The notes beneath the pieces are model-generated. The model saw only the letters and a list, made by a program, of their open reading frames with translations, was not told the origin of the DNA and searched no databases. From positions 248,001 to 312,000 of the forward strand of contig NZ_QZVT01000002.1 of assembly GCF_003602275.1 (NCBI RefSeq): a stretch of 64,000 bases of DNA, given 5' to 3'. Positions within the stretch are counted from its first letter, which is position 1. Each line of letters starts with the position of its first letter. Source of the DNA: Arthrobacter cheniae (GTDB lineage: Bacteria > Actinomycetota > Actinomycetes > Actinomycetales > Micrococcaceae). Made by a program: the position numbers and the translations under genes. Shown one piece after another: positions 1-8,297 of the stretch.

Positions 1-165
1 GACCTCGCCGTCCGCCGAGCGGGCCTGCAGGTCCACGTTGTTCGCCAGGTAGAACCGGCGCTCCGTCTCGACGACATAGCTGAAGAGCCCCACGACGTCC
101 CGGTACTCGCGGTACAGCTGGAGCTCCATGTCGGTTTCGTAGTTCTCAAGATCTTCGGCACTCAT
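1..165 (-). CDS. DUF2469 family protein (N-terminal 55 residues)
   Basis: This partial gene runs off the left edge, so only the N-terminus is visible. It begins MSAEDLENYETDMELQLYRE and continues with an acidic, aromatic-rich stretch (YRDVVGLFSYVVETERRFYL). That is the start of the small DUF2469 proteins of actinobacteria (mycobacterial Rv2901c type), which sit next to RNase HII. The ATG at 165-163 lies 7 bases after the rnhB stop, so the gene is the last visible member of the rplS-lepB-rnhB strand. No biochemical function is established for the family. Confidence 0.85.
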   Translation of the reverse strand, partial: MSAEDLENYETDMELQLYREYRDVVGLFSYVVETERRFYLANNVDLQARSADGEV

Positions 166-172
166 TCGACCA

Positions 173-913
173 TCATCCCTCAATATCGATACGGGGCATG
201 CCGGGCCTGTCCACGCTTCCCAGCCGCCAGGTCTTCCGGTGATACTCACTGGGCCCGACGGCGTCGATGGACCCCCTGTGCGCCTCGGTGGCGTACCCCT
301 TGTTCACGTCCCAGCTGAAGGCGGGGTGCTCGGCGGCGAGAGTCACCATCAGGGCATCACGCTCCACCTTCGCGAGCACACTGGCTGCAGCGACACTCAG
401 GCACGTGAGGTCTGCCTTGATCTTCGTATGTACGGGCGCCGAGCAGGCGATGGTTCCCACCGGCGGTGCACCCTGGTCCGTCTGGAAGAGCTCGCCCTGT
501 GACCGGGCGGAAAGCCAGTCGTGATTGCCGTCGAGGACGACGACATCCGGAGTGACGGTCTCGAGGACATCGGCCCAGGCCCGGCTACCGGCGGCACGCA
601 GGGCGGCCATGAGGCCCAACCCATCGACCTCGGCCGCGGTCGCGTGTCCGACGGCGGACGCGACGGACCAGCGTCGGATGCGTGGCACCAGCGCCTCACG
701 CTGGGAAGCCGGCAGCAGCTTGCTGTCGCGCACTCCGCGAAGTCCGGCCGTAGCGTCGAGGTCCACGACGACGATACCCACCGATACAGGTCCGGCCAGC
801 GCTCCCCTGCCGACCTCATCGCAGCCGGCGATGTAACGGTGTCCGTCCGCCCCGAATGACTTCTCGAAAGTCAGGTTCGGGGCGGTGGATCGCTTCCTGC
901 GCGGTGCTGTCAT
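173..913 (-). CDS. rnhB: Ribonuclease HII
   Basis: RNase HII removes RNA from RNA-DNA hybrids and cuts at single ribonucleotides in DNA. The protein has 246 residues. The signature GCDEVGRGALAGPV places the catalytic Asp32-Glu33 pair, DSKLL lies at 63-67, and a further catalytic Asp is in VVLDGNH (D128). It overlaps the upstream lepB by four bases (910-913), which implies translational coupling. A basic N-terminal extension of about 25 residues precedes the conserved core. Confidence 0.96.
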   Translation of the reverse strand: MTAPRRKRSTAPNLTFEKSFGADGHRYIAGCDEVGRGALAGPVSVGIVVVDLDATAGLRGVRDSKLLPASQREALVPRIRRWSVASAVGHATAAEVDGLGLMAALRAAGSRAWADVLETVTPDVVVLDGNHDWLSARSQGELFQTDQGAPPVGTIACSAPVHTKIKADLTCLSVAAASVLAKVERDALMVTLAAEHPAFSWDVNKGYATEAHRGSIDAVGPSEYHRKTWRLGSVDRPGMPRIDIEG

Positions 914-1785
914 CGTCCTGCCGGAATCAGCTGTGCCGCAGCCTCCGGTTCGGGAATTCCGCCGAAGACATCGGGATGGTTGCCGAGGAAGCCGATGCGA
1001 TCGAGAGGCCAGGCGATGACGGCCGCTTTGCCCTCGATGTCATCGACGCTCACGAACCCCTCCCCTTGCTTGTCGCGGTTGGCACGGGAGTCGGCGGAGG
1101 CATTGCGGTGGTCGCCCATGACCCAGATCCTGCCGTCGGGCACGACGACGTCGAACGGCACGTCCGACGGGTTGGCGCCGGGATAGAGGTAGGGCTCGGT
1201 CAAGGGCTCGCCGTTGACCGTGATGCGGCCCTGGGCGTCACAGCAGATGACATGGTCACCGGCCAGTCCGATGACGCGCTTGACGAGGTGCTGATGAGAC
1301 TCGTCCGGAGCGAGGCCTATGAAGATGAGGGCTTCCTTGAACCAGCCGATGTCCGTCCCGGCCTGAGGTGGCAGCCACTCCTGCTCGTCACGGAAGACGA
1401 CGATGTCACCGCGCTCGAGGTCGAAGGGCTGCGGCACGAGCTGGTTGACGAAGATGCGGTCGTCGATCTCGAGGGTCTCCTCCATGGATCCCGACGGGAT
1501 GAAGAAGGCCCGGAAGAAGAAGGTCTTGATGAGGAAGGACAGCACCAGCGCGATCACGACGATCGTCGCGATCTCCTTCAACCATGCGCCGATCCCGTGG
1601 TCGGCCTCCTTCTTGTCCCGTGGCGACCTCGCGAATCCCTTCCCGGGGGCACCTGAGACCTCGGCAGCGTTGGAGGCGTTGGGTGCGACGGCGCCATCGC
1701 CGACCTCGGAGGAGTCGGGATCGACGGGGTGTGGTGCGGGTGCCTCGGCTCCCGAGTGTGACTTCCTGCGGAAGCTCCGTGCCAT
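910..1785 (-). CDS. lepB: Type I signal peptidase
   Basis: This membrane-bound Ser/Lys protease cleaves signal peptides from secreted preproteins outside the membrane. The 291-residue protein has a disordered, charged N-terminal region of about 65 residues and one membrane segment near 70-95. The motif IPSGSM carries the catalytic Ser100, and HLVKRVIGLAGD carries the general-base Lys169. Box E follows as GDHRNAS. It is the second of two adjacent signal peptidases, 87 bases downstream of the other copy, and is coupled to rnhB. Confidence 0.95.
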   Translation of the reverse strand: MARSFRRKSHSGAEAPAPHPVDPDSSEVGDGAVAPNASNAAEVSGAPGKGFARSPRDKKEADHGIGAWLKEIATIVVIALVLSFLIKTFFFRAFFIPSGSMEETLEIDDRIFVNQLVPQPFDLERGDIVVFRDEQEWLPPQAGTDIGWFKEALIFIGLAPDESHQHLVKRVIGLAGDHVICCDAQGRITVNGEPLTEPYLYPGANPSDVPFDVVVPDGRIWVMGDHRNASADSRANRDKQGEGFVSVDDIEGKAAVIAWPLDRIGFLGNHPDVFGGIPEPEAAAQLIPAGR

Positions 1786-1872
1786 GTGCGAAATGTCCTC
1801 TGTAGTCGTGATACCCGGCGGCTACCCCACCGGACGCGGTTCTGCGGCGTCGACGCCACTGAACCGCCGGGC

Positions 1873-2556
1873 TCAGCCGACGTGCTGCTCGATCGGGGCG
1901 AACCGGTCAAGTGGCCAGACTAGCTGAAACGCCCGCCCGATGATCCGGTCCTCGGCGATGAGGCCGCCGCCCGGAGCGCCCAGGAGGGCCCGCGAGTCCA
2001 TGGATGCCGATCGGTGGTCTCCCAGCAGCCATACCCGGCCCTCCGGAACGACGACGTCGAAGGCCTGATCGCTCGCTGCATCCCCCGGATGGACGTACGG
2101 CTCGTCGATCGGGTTCCCATTGAGCGTGAGCCGACCGTCGGCGGAGCAGCATACGACGTGGTCCCCCCCGACCCCGATGACGCGCTTGACGTACACCGTG
2201 TCGCTGCCGGACATCCCGAGCCACTGGCTCACTCCGGCAGCAACCTGCACGGGAACGCTGCGCGGATCCGTGATCGGATCGAAGGACCCTCGCCCGTCGA
2301 AGACGACGATGTCTCCGCGCTCCACTGCTCCGCGCTTTTCCTCGAGCTTGCTGACGAGGACGCGATCGCCCTCGGCGAGCAGGGGTTCCATCGACGCTGA
2401 CGGGATGAAGTAGACATCGAGGAGGAAACCGCGGATCAGTCCCGTGAGGACAGCGGCGAGGACGACGGTGGAGAACACAAAACGCCAGCCCACACAATGG
2501 GACCGGCGTTTCGCGTGCGCTCCAGCCGAAGGGCGGGAAGCAGGTTCTTCGTGCAC
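1873..2556 (-). CDS. lepB: Type I signal peptidase, second adjacent copy
   Basis: This is a paralogue of the neighbouring signal peptidase, 227 residues long from the chosen start. It has a membrane segment at about 24-45, catalytic Ser55 in IPSASM, Lys124 in YVKRVIGVGGD and the GDHRSASMDSR box. The reading frame stays open into rplS, so an internal start is needed. The GTG at 2556-2554 comes just after the rplS stop, but it has only a weak ribosome site. A GTG further in would remove the cytoplasmic N-terminus. Two SPase I genes in tandem suggest divided substrate ranges, which the sequence cannot define. Confidence 0.9.
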   Translation of the reverse strand: MHEEPASRPSAGAHAKRRSHCVGWRFVFSTVVLAAVLTGLIRGFLLDVYFIPSASMEPLLAEGDRVLVSKLEEKRGAVERGDIVVFDGRGSFDPITDPRSVPVQVAAGVSQWLGMSGSDTVYVKRVIGVGGDHVVCCSADGRLTLNGNPIDEPYVHPGDAASDQAFDVVVPEGRVWLLGDHRSASMDSRALLGAPGGGLIAEDRIIGRAFQLVWPLDRFAPIEQHVG

Positions 2557-2566
2557 TGAAGAAGAG

Positions 2567-2926
2567 TTACTTGACCGTCTTGGGGTCGCGCTTCTCCTTG
2601 ATCTTCGCTGCCTTGCCGCGCAGATCACGCATGTAGTACAGCTTGGCGCGGCGCACATCACCCTTGGAGACGACCTCGATCTTGTCGAGGACCGGGCTGT
2701 GGACGGGGAACGTACGTTCCACGCCGACACCGAAGCTCACCTTGCGGACCGTGAAGGTCTCGCGGATGCCGTCGCCCTGGCGTCCGAGGACGAAGCCCTT
2801 GAAGATCTGAACACGGGTGTTCTTGCCTTCGATGATGTTCACATGGACGTTGACGGTGTCGCCGGCGCGGAAGTCCGGGACGTTGTCGCGGAAGGATACG
2901 GCGTCGACGGAATCGAGAATATGCAT
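2567..2926 (-). CDS. rplS: 50S ribosomal protein L19
   Basis: L19 sits at the 30S-50S interface. The 119-residue protein begins [19 protein letters not shown], the usual L19 N-terminus, and contains [13 protein letters not shown] and [13 protein letters not shown]. An upstream in-frame start would add eight residues, but a clear AGGAG site at 2934-2938, eight bases from the ATG at 2924-2926, fixes the start. A 212-base gap separates it from trmD. I saw no gene there, and it may hold a promoter. Confidence 0.97.
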   Translation of the reverse strand: MHILDSVDAVSFRDNVPDFRAGDTVNVHVNIIEGKNTRVQIFKGFVLGRQGDGIRETFTVRKVSFGVGVERTFPVHSPVLDKIEVVSKGDVRRAKLYYMRDLRGKAAKIKEKRDPKTVK

Positions 2927-3138
2927 TTTCGTGCTCCTGGTGAACGCCACAGGTCATTCACGTGGGTCACGGCGGACAATGACCGGACGCGAGGTCAGGG
3001 CAATACCGCCGAAGTAGTGTCCGACCGATCCGATGATTCGGCGGCCGGTGTGTGGAACTGTTGGCTGGACGCCCCCTGTGGCAGGGTCCGGCCCAGTGGA
3101 CACAAACAACCATTCTTCCACAGCGATCGGTTCAACCG

Positions 3139-3930
3139 CTAATACGGAGGCCGCACGAGCCTGCCGTCGACGACGTCGAATCCTGCGGCGCGCAACGCCT
3201 TCATATCTGCTGGGGACAGGGTAGCGGCCTCGACGTCGGCGAGGAGGTCCGGCCGCCGCTCGGCCGTCCGCTGGAACTGCTCCACCCGGCGCCATTGCGC
3301 GATCTTCGCGTGGTTGCCGCTCAGCAGCACCTCCGGGATGTCGCGCCCGCGCCAGGATGACGGCTTGGTGTAGACCGGGTACTCGAGCAGACCGTCGGAG
3401 TGTGACTCCTCGACGAGGGACTCGGGGTTGCCGACGACGCCGGGGATCAGCCGTCCGACAGCCTCGACCATGGCCAGCACCGCGACCTCTCCCCCATTGA
3501 GGACGTAGTCGCCGAGGGACACGGGACGGACGTCGAACTGCCCTCGCGCCCAGTCGATCGCCCTCTCGTCGATACCCTCGTACCTGCCGCAGGCGAAAAC
3601 CAGGTGGTCCAGACCGGCGAGCTCGTGGGCCATCGCCTGGTTGAAGACCGCTCCGGCCGGCGACGGGACGATGAGCGTCGGTCGTCGCGCTGCGGTCGGG
3701 GACGCTGCCACCACGGCCTCCAGGGCGAGCGCCCACGGCTCCGGCTTCATCACCATGCCCGCACCGCCACCGTAGGGTGTGTCGTCCACCGTCCGGTGGC
3801 GGTCCGTGGTGAACGTGCGGAGGTCGTGGACCCGTACATCGAGGACGCCGTCCTGCCGCGCCTTGCCGATGAGTGACAGGTCGAGCGCGGCGAGGTACTC
3901 CGGAAAGATGGAGACGACGTCGATGCGCAC
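3139..3930 (-). CDS. trmD: tRNA (guanine37-N1)-methyltransferase
   Basis: TrmD methylates G37 next to the anticodon and prevents +1 frameshifting. The 263-residue protein starts [16 protein letters not shown] and has [17 protein letters not shown] and [16 protein letters not shown], which belong to the SPOUT knot that binds [12 protein letters not shown] and [15 protein letters not shown] follow. The start is GTG, and its G is the last base of the rimM stop (TAGTG, 3928-3932), so the two genes are coupled. Confidence 0.97.
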   Translation of the reverse strand: MRIDVVSIFPEYLAALDLSLIGKARQDGVLDVRVHDLRTFTTDRHRTVDDTPYGGGAGMVMKPEPWALALEAVVAASPTAARRPTLIVPSPAGAVFNQAMAHELAGLDHLVFACGRYEGIDERAIDWARGQFDVRPVSLGDYVLNGGEVAVLAMVEAVGRLIPGVVGNPESLVEESHSDGLLEYPVYTKPSSWRGRDIPEVLLSGNHAKIAQWRRVEQFQRTAERRPDLLADVEAATLSPADMKALRAAGFDVVDGRLVRPPY

Positions 3931-4529
3931 TAGCCGCGCGCCTCGCCGGGCGTAGCCTCGTGCTCGACCGCTGCTGCGGCGTCCACGTCATCGCCGTCGT
4001 CGGGTGCCTGGTTGGACCCGGGGGTATTCAGGTCGAAGAGCCCCGCCGGCGGAACGATGACGATGTAGCCGCCCTTCGGATTCACCTCGGGCACGATGTC
4101 CGCGACGAATGGCACCAGTGCTTCATGTCCGCCTGGCAGCTCGACGACCAGCAGGTCCTGCACGGCCATGGTCCTCAGCGCCGTCACCTTACCCACGGAT
4201 TCGCCGTCCACGCGGGCGTCCAGGCCGACGAGCTCGTGCTCGTACCAGGCGTCGTCGTCGTCATCCTGCGCACCAGCGGTGTCGATGAAGAGCTGCGCGC
4301 CCCGCAGGGTCTCGGCCTGGTTGCGGTCGGAGACCTGCTCGAAGGCAATGATCAGGATGTCCTTGTTCCACCGGGCCTTCGCCACGGTCAACTCCGTCAC
4401 GGCGGCTCCCTCGACGCGGAAGGTCCCCCCGGCATCGAATCGGGCTTCGGGGGCGTCCGTGAAGAGCTGGACGGTGACCTCTCCCTTGATTCCGTGGGGC
4501 TTCCCGATCCTGGCGACGAGTACGTCCAT
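3930..4529 (-). CDS. rimM: 16S rRNA processing protein RimM
   Basis: RimM assists maturation of the 30S head and binds S19. The 199-residue protein begins [20 protein letters not shown], the family signature. A PRC-barrel region follows, with [17 protein letters not shown] and a [21 protein letters not shown] segment. The C-terminal 35 residues are acidic and probably disordered. The ATG has a good AGGAG site. A strong hairpin lies just upstream between this gene and khpA. Confidence 0.95.
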   Translation of the reverse strand: MDVLVARIGKPHGIKGEVTVQLFTDAPEARFDAGGTFRVEGAAVTELTVAKARWNKDILIIAFEQVSDRNQAETLRGAQLFIDTAGAQDDDDDAWYEHELVGLDARVDGESVGKVTALRTMAVQDLLVVELPGGHEALVPFVADIVPEVNPKGGYIVIVPPAGLFDLNTPGSNQAPDDGDDVDAAAAVEHEATPGEARG

Positions 4530-4576
4530 GGTGGTGCTCCTGCTGTTGTGCTGATGCGGATTCGGGTGATTAATGC

Positions 4577-4615
4577 GATCGGCCCCACCACCGGGTCCTG
4601 GTGGTGGGGCCGATC
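4577..4615 (-). terminator. 16-bp perfect hairpin between khpA and rimM
   Basis: Bases 4577-4592 are exactly complementary to 4600-4615, with a 7-base loop, in the 116-base gap between khpA and rimM. There is no long U-tract on the minus transcript, only a short AT-rich stretch after it. It may be a partial terminator, or an mRNA-stability or processing site, separating rpsP-khpA from rimM-trmD-rplS. The function is inferred. Confidence 0.6.
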
Positions 4616-4645
4616 AATGCCGTTCGTCGGTGAAGCTCGGGCCGG

Positions 4646-4891
4646 TCAGCCCCGGCGGCGGTCGGTGTCGACTACGTCGACCCGTACGGGCTCGCCGTCC
4701 GCGAGTGCGGCCACCACGGTGCGCAGCGCACGGGCGGTGCGCCCCTGGCGACCGATCACGCGTCCCAGGTCCTCCTGGTGCACGCGGACCTCGAGCGTCT
4801 CGCCGCGACGGTTGTTCTTCGCGGCGACCCGGACATCGTCAGGGTTGTCGACGATGCCGCGGACGAGGTGCTCCAGAGCTTCGGCCAGCAA
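4646..4891 (-). CDS. khpA: KH-domain RNA-binding protein (KhpA)
   Basis: This is an 81-residue single KH-domain protein. The RNA-binding GxxG loop is visible in DLGRVIGRQGRTARALR, followed by VVAALADGEPVRVDVVD. Related small KH proteins bind RNA broadly and partner with KhpB/Jag in Gram-positive bacteria. The start is TTG, one base after the rpsP stop, so translation is probably coupled. The rpsP-khpA-rimM-trmD order is typical for actinobacteria. Confidence 0.92.
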   Translation of the reverse strand: MLAEALEHLVRGIVDNPDDVRVAAKNNRRGETLEVRVHQEDLGRVIGRQGRTARALRTVVAALADGEPVRVDVVDTDRRRG

Positions 4892-4892
4892 T

Positions 4893-5294
4893 TTACTCTG
4901 CCTCGGTCGCTTCCGGGGCGTCGTCGTTCTTCTTCGCCTTCGACGTGATCGCCTCGGGGACGATCACCGAACCCTTCTCGGGGGCCACGAACGCTGCCTT
5001 GGGTGCCTTGGTCCTCAGGGTGCCTTCCTGGCCCTTGAGTCCCTTGAACTTCTGCCAGTCACCGGTGATCTTGAGCAGGACGGAGACCTGCTCGGTCGGC
5101 TGAGCGCCGACTCCGAGCCAGTACTGCGCACGCTCGGAGTCGATCTCGATGAACGAGGGCTCCTCGGTGGGGTTGTACTTGCCGATCTCTTCGAGGGCAC
5201 GGCCATCACGCTTGGAGCGTGCATCCATGACGACGACACGGTAGAACGGTGCGCGGATCTTGCCCATGCGCTTGAGGCGAATCTTTACGGCCAC
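4893..5294 (-). CDS. rpsP: 30S ribosomal protein S16
   Basis: S16 is an early 30S assembly protein. The conserved N-terminus [22 protein letters not shown] is clear, and [18 protein letters not shown] follows. The C-terminus is extended, Ala/Lys/Glu-rich and ends [10 protein letters not shown], as in other actinobacteria. A GTG four codons further up overlaps the AAGGAG ribosome site and so cannot be the start. The second GTG at 5294-5292 is chosen, 11 bases from that site, giving 133 residues. Confidence 0.95.
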   Translation of the reverse strand: MAVKIRLKRMGKIRAPFYRVVVMDARSKRDGRALEEIGKYNPTEEPSFIEIDSERAQYWLGVGAQPTEQVSVLLKITGDWQKFKGLKGQEGTLRTKAPKAAFVAPEKGSVIVPEAITSKAKKNDDAPEATEAE

Positions 5295-5447
5295 TTGTGT
5301 GGTCACTCCTTGTGAATAAAAAGGGCGAACCCATCATCCTGCTCCCGTGGGGCGGGCCATTCATGGGGGTTCAGAGGACACAATGCACGCGCAGAGAGAG
5401 GGGCTGCACGGATCGAGTACGGATCCATTGTGCCAGACCGCCGTGCT

Positions 5448-6347
5448 TTAGGCGATTCCGCCGAACGGACCGGCGACGGCGACACGGAGCTGATTGCGCC
5501 ACGGGTCCTCGAAACGCAGTTCGGCGCCCGTGTGATGACTACCGATACCCGCGTGGGAGAGGCGATCGGCAAGCGCCGCCACCTCGTCGGCCACGGGGAC
5601 CCGGATGAGGACCTCACCGAGCCCGAGGGTGTCCTTGCGCGGTCCGGCTCCCCGGCTGTTCCAGACATTCATGGCCATGTGGTGGTGGTAGCCGCCGGCA
5701 GACACGAAGAGCGCCTGGTCGTGCCACCCCGCGGTGCGCTCGAATCCGAGCACGTCCACGTAGAAGCGGTGCGCCGCGTCCACGTCACCCACCTGGAGGT
5801 GCACATGCCCGACGGCGGCACTCCTCGACTCCGCCTGCGCCACCGCTGCCTCCGTGAGGTGCTTCTCGATGTAGCCGCGCGGCGGGAGTGGCAGGCTTCC
5901 CATCACTACCGTGCGGCCACCCCGCTCGTCGCGCGACCAGTCCCAGGTATCCCTTGGCCGGTCCACGTACAGCTCGATGCCGTTGCCCTCGGGATCGGCG
6001 AAGTAGAAGGCCTCGCTCACGAGGTGGTCGGCGCTGCCCACATAGGAGCTCAGTGGATGCCGCGCGGCGGAGGCGACGACGGCGGCAAGGTCCGCCTGAT
6101 CCTCGAAGAGGAGAGCCGTATGGAAGAGGCCTGCCTGGCCGGGCTGTGCCAGGTGGAGGTGACGCGCAGCCTCCAGACGGACCACCGCCCTTCCCCGGCG
6201 TCCCAGCACGACGGCGTCGGTGCCGTCGTCGAGCACCTCGAGAGCGAGGGCCGTCCGGTAGTAGGCGGACATTCCGGCGAGATCACCGACCTTGAGCGTC
6301 AGTGTTCCCATGGTGGTGTCTGTGGGCAGCAGATCCTGCGTGGACAT
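5448..6347 (-). CDS. Two-domain VOC (glyoxalase/extradiol dioxygenase-like) protein
   Basis: The 299-residue protein carries two vicinal-oxygen-chelate repeats, the first at about 12-130 and the second at about 163-290. Candidate metal ligands are His in LFHTALLF and Glu in GNGIELYVDRP (domain 1), and His in VGHVHLQVGD (domain 2). The layout matches CatE-like catechol/hydroquinone 2,3-dioxygenases. The substrate is not identifiable. A good AAGGAG site precedes the ATG. A 16-bp palindrome lies about 45 bases upstream and is probably its operator. Confidence 0.8.
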   Translation of the reverse strand: MSTQDLLPTDTTMGTLTLKVGDLAGMSAYYRTALALEVLDDGTDAVVLGRRGRAVVRLEAARHLHLAQPGQAGLFHTALLFEDQADLAAVVASAARHPLSSYVGSADHLVSEAFYFADPEGNGIELYVDRPRDTWDWSRDERGGRTVVMGSLPLPPRGYIEKHLTEAAVAQAESRSAAVGHVHLQVGDVDAAHRFYVDVLGFERTAGWHDQALFVSAGGYHHHMAMNVWNSRGAGPRKDTLGLGEVLIRVPVADEVAALADRLSHAGIGSHHTGAELRFEDPWRNQLRVAVAGPFGGIA

Positions 6348-6392
6348 CTGGGGGGCTCCTTCTCATGCGGATGGGTCAACACCTGCACAACT

Positions 6393-6408
6393 ACTTGAAG
6401 CTTCAAGT
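6393..6408. promoter_or_regulatory. Perfect 16-bp palindromic operator candidate
   Basis: ACTTGAAGCTTCAAGT is a perfect palindrome located 45-60 bases upstream of the VOC gene start. It overlaps the stop codon of the upstream amidohydrolase gene. Sites of this size and symmetry are typical for dimeric MarR- or TetR-type repressors that sense quinones or electrophiles near VOC dioxygenase genes. No regulator gene is adjacent, so the assignment is inference. Confidence 0.55.
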
Positions 6409-7544
6409 TATTCCACGGGGTTGCGGTTGAGGTCCTCTCCGCGCAGCACGACGGCCCGGAGAGAGGCGAGCGTCGTCACATCGGTGCGGGGATCGGCGGA
6501 GCACACGATCGCGTCGGCGCTCGCTCCCTCCTCGATGCCCGGGAAGCCGAGCCAGGATCGCGCCGCCCAGCATGCGGCATCGAGCGCGGCGGCTGCCCCG
6601 AGCCCGGCGGCGGCAAGTGCCGCGACCTCGTCGGGAAGCCTCCCGTGCGGAATGACGCTGCCGGCGTCGGTACCCGCGTAGACGGCGATACCGGCGTCGT
6701 GGGCCTGACGGACCATGGCGTGGCGGCCGCTCCATAAACGACGCATATGCGCCGCATAGTCCGGGTACTTCCCGGCTGCGTCGTCGGCGATATCCGGAAA
6801 GGTATCGATGTTGATGAGCGTCGGCACGATGGCGACGCCCTGCTCGACGAAGCGCGGGATGTGGCGGGGCAGCATCCCGGTGGCGTGCTCGATGCAGTCG
6901 ATGCCGGCGTCGAGCATCCCGTCGAGCGTCTCCGCGGCGAAGCAGTGTGCGGTGACGCGCGCCCCCTCGGCGTGGGCGGCGGCAACCGCCTCCTGCAACG
7001 CGTCGGTCGGGAAGGCCGGCGCGAGGTCTCCGATGGATCGGTCGATCCAGTCCCCGACGATCTTGACCCAACCGTCTCCGGATCGCGCCTGCTCGGCCAC
7101 CGCGGTGGCGAGCTGGTCCGGCTCCACCTCGACGGCGTAGTCGCGGAAGTAACGGCGGGTCCGTGCAACGTGTCGCCCTGCGCGCACGAGCCGGGGCAGG
7201 TCCGCCCGATGCTGCACCCAACGCGTGTCATTGACCACACCCGCGTCGCGGATGAGCAGGGTTCCCGCGTCCCGGTCCTGCAGCGCCTGCTGTTCGGCCA
7301 GCTCATCGGGCACCCGGCCCCGCCGGTCGAGGCCGACATGGCAGTGCGCGTCCACCAGCCCCGGCAGCACCCAGCCCTCGAGCGTCCGGCGTGGCCTGCC
7401 GGACGGGCGACGGAAGGTGAACAGGCCATCCTTCACGTAGACATCGGGAACCGTGTGCGACGGCGACAGCAGCACGGTGCCTGTGAGGTGCAGATAACCT
7501 GCGTCCCCGCGGCTTCCACCGCCCTCGCCGGACGGTTCCCTCAC
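6408..7544 (-). CDS. Amidohydrolase family protein (imidazolonepropionase-like)
   Basis: This 378-residue metal-dependent hydrolase has the metal-binding HxH in LVDAHCHVGLD (about 67), a further His in ARVTAHCFAAETLDG, and His in CIEHATGM. The catalytic Asp is in YAGTDAGSVIPHGRLPDE. The composite beta-barrel start (VYVKDGLFTF) is also present. The start is GTG, overlapping the stop of the upstream alpha/beta hydrolase by four bases, so the two are coupled. The substrate is unknown. Confidence 0.85.
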   Translation of the reverse strand: MREPSGEGGGSRGDAGYLHLTGTVLLSPSHTVPDVYVKDGLFTFRRPSGRPRRTLEGWVLPGLVDAHCHVGLDRRGRVPDELAEQQALQDRDAGTLLIRDAGVVNDTRWVQHRADLPRLVRAGRHVARTRRYFRDYAVEVEPDQLATAVAEQARSGDGWVKIVGDWIDRSIGDLAPAFPTDALQEAVAAAHAEGARVTAHCFAAETLDGMLDAGIDCIEHATGMLPRHIPRFVEQGVAIVPTLINIDTFPDIADDAAGKYPDYAAHMRRLWSGRHAMVRQAHDAGIAVYAGTDAGSVIPHGRLPDEVAALAAAGLGAAAALDAACWAARSWLGFPGIEEGASADAIVCSADPRTDVTTLASLRAVVLRGEDLNRNPVE

Positions 7545-8248
7545 GCCGCCACGTCCTGCCTCATGGACCGCAGGAACGCGCGGATCACTGCATCGCCCTC
7601 CGCCGAGTCATGGGGCCGATGCGCGCCCGGCGCCACCCGATGGACCGCGCCCGTGCCGGCGAGGTATTCGGCGGCTTCCTCGTACAGCGGCTCCCACCCG
7701 CCCGTCAGCACGAGGGTGGGGACGCCCGGCACGATGGACAGCGGCGCATCCCACGGCGGACTCTGGAGTCGCAACCGGGCGGCGTCCCTCCGCGCGTCTG
7801 CGGTGGTCGGCAGGTGCGCGTCAGCCGAGAACACACGGCGCACGAACCTGCGGAGATACTCATCGTCCGTCAACGTGTCCCGTTCGGCGAACAGCGGCGC
7901 CATCAGCTCGATGTGCGCCCTCGTCGCGGGGTGGCCGACGGTGAGTGACAGGCATGCAGGTTCGACCAGGGTGAGCGACCGCACCAGGTCCGGGCGCTCC
8001 ACGGCGACCATCAGGGCCGAGACGGCGCCCTGCGAATGCGCGACGAGATGCCCGCCCTTTCCGAGGGCCTCCACCAGGATCTCCCCGTCACGGGCGTGGT
8101 CGGTCGGCAGCGGATCCTCGGAGAGCGAGTATCCGTGACGTCGGACGTACAGGCAGTCGAAGTCGAGCGACAATCCGTGCTGCCGGGGCCAGGCGGCAGC
8201 ACCGAAGGAACCACTCCCGTGGACGAACACCACGCGCTCGGGAGCCAT
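7541..8248 (-). CDS. Alpha/beta hydrolase
   Basis: This 235-residue alpha/beta-hydrolase fold protein has an oxyanion-hole motif VFVHGSGSFG near the N-terminus. The nucleophile Ser is in LVAHSQGAVSAL, an acidic residue follows strand 6 in VLTGGWEPLYEE, and the probable catalytic His is in VAPGAHRPHDS. It is the first gene of a two-gene unit with the amidohydrolase. The pair might degrade one compound stepwise, but nothing in the sequence names it. Confidence 0.82.
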   Translation of the reverse strand: MAPERVVFVHGSGSFGAAAWPRQHGLSLDFDCLYVRRHGYSLSEDPLPTDHARDGEILVEALGKGGHLVAHSQGAVSALMVAVERPDLVRSLTLVEPACLSLTVGHPATRAHIELMAPLFAERDTLTDDEYLRRFVRRVFSADAHLPTTADARRDAARLRLQSPPWDAPLSIVPGVPTLVLTGGWEPLYEEAAEYLAGTGAVHRVAPGAHRPHDSAEGDAVIRAFLRSMRQDVAA

Positions 8249-8297
8249 CAGGATCCCGGCACCGCATGGAACGGACGATCGGGCAGCACCGCGGATG

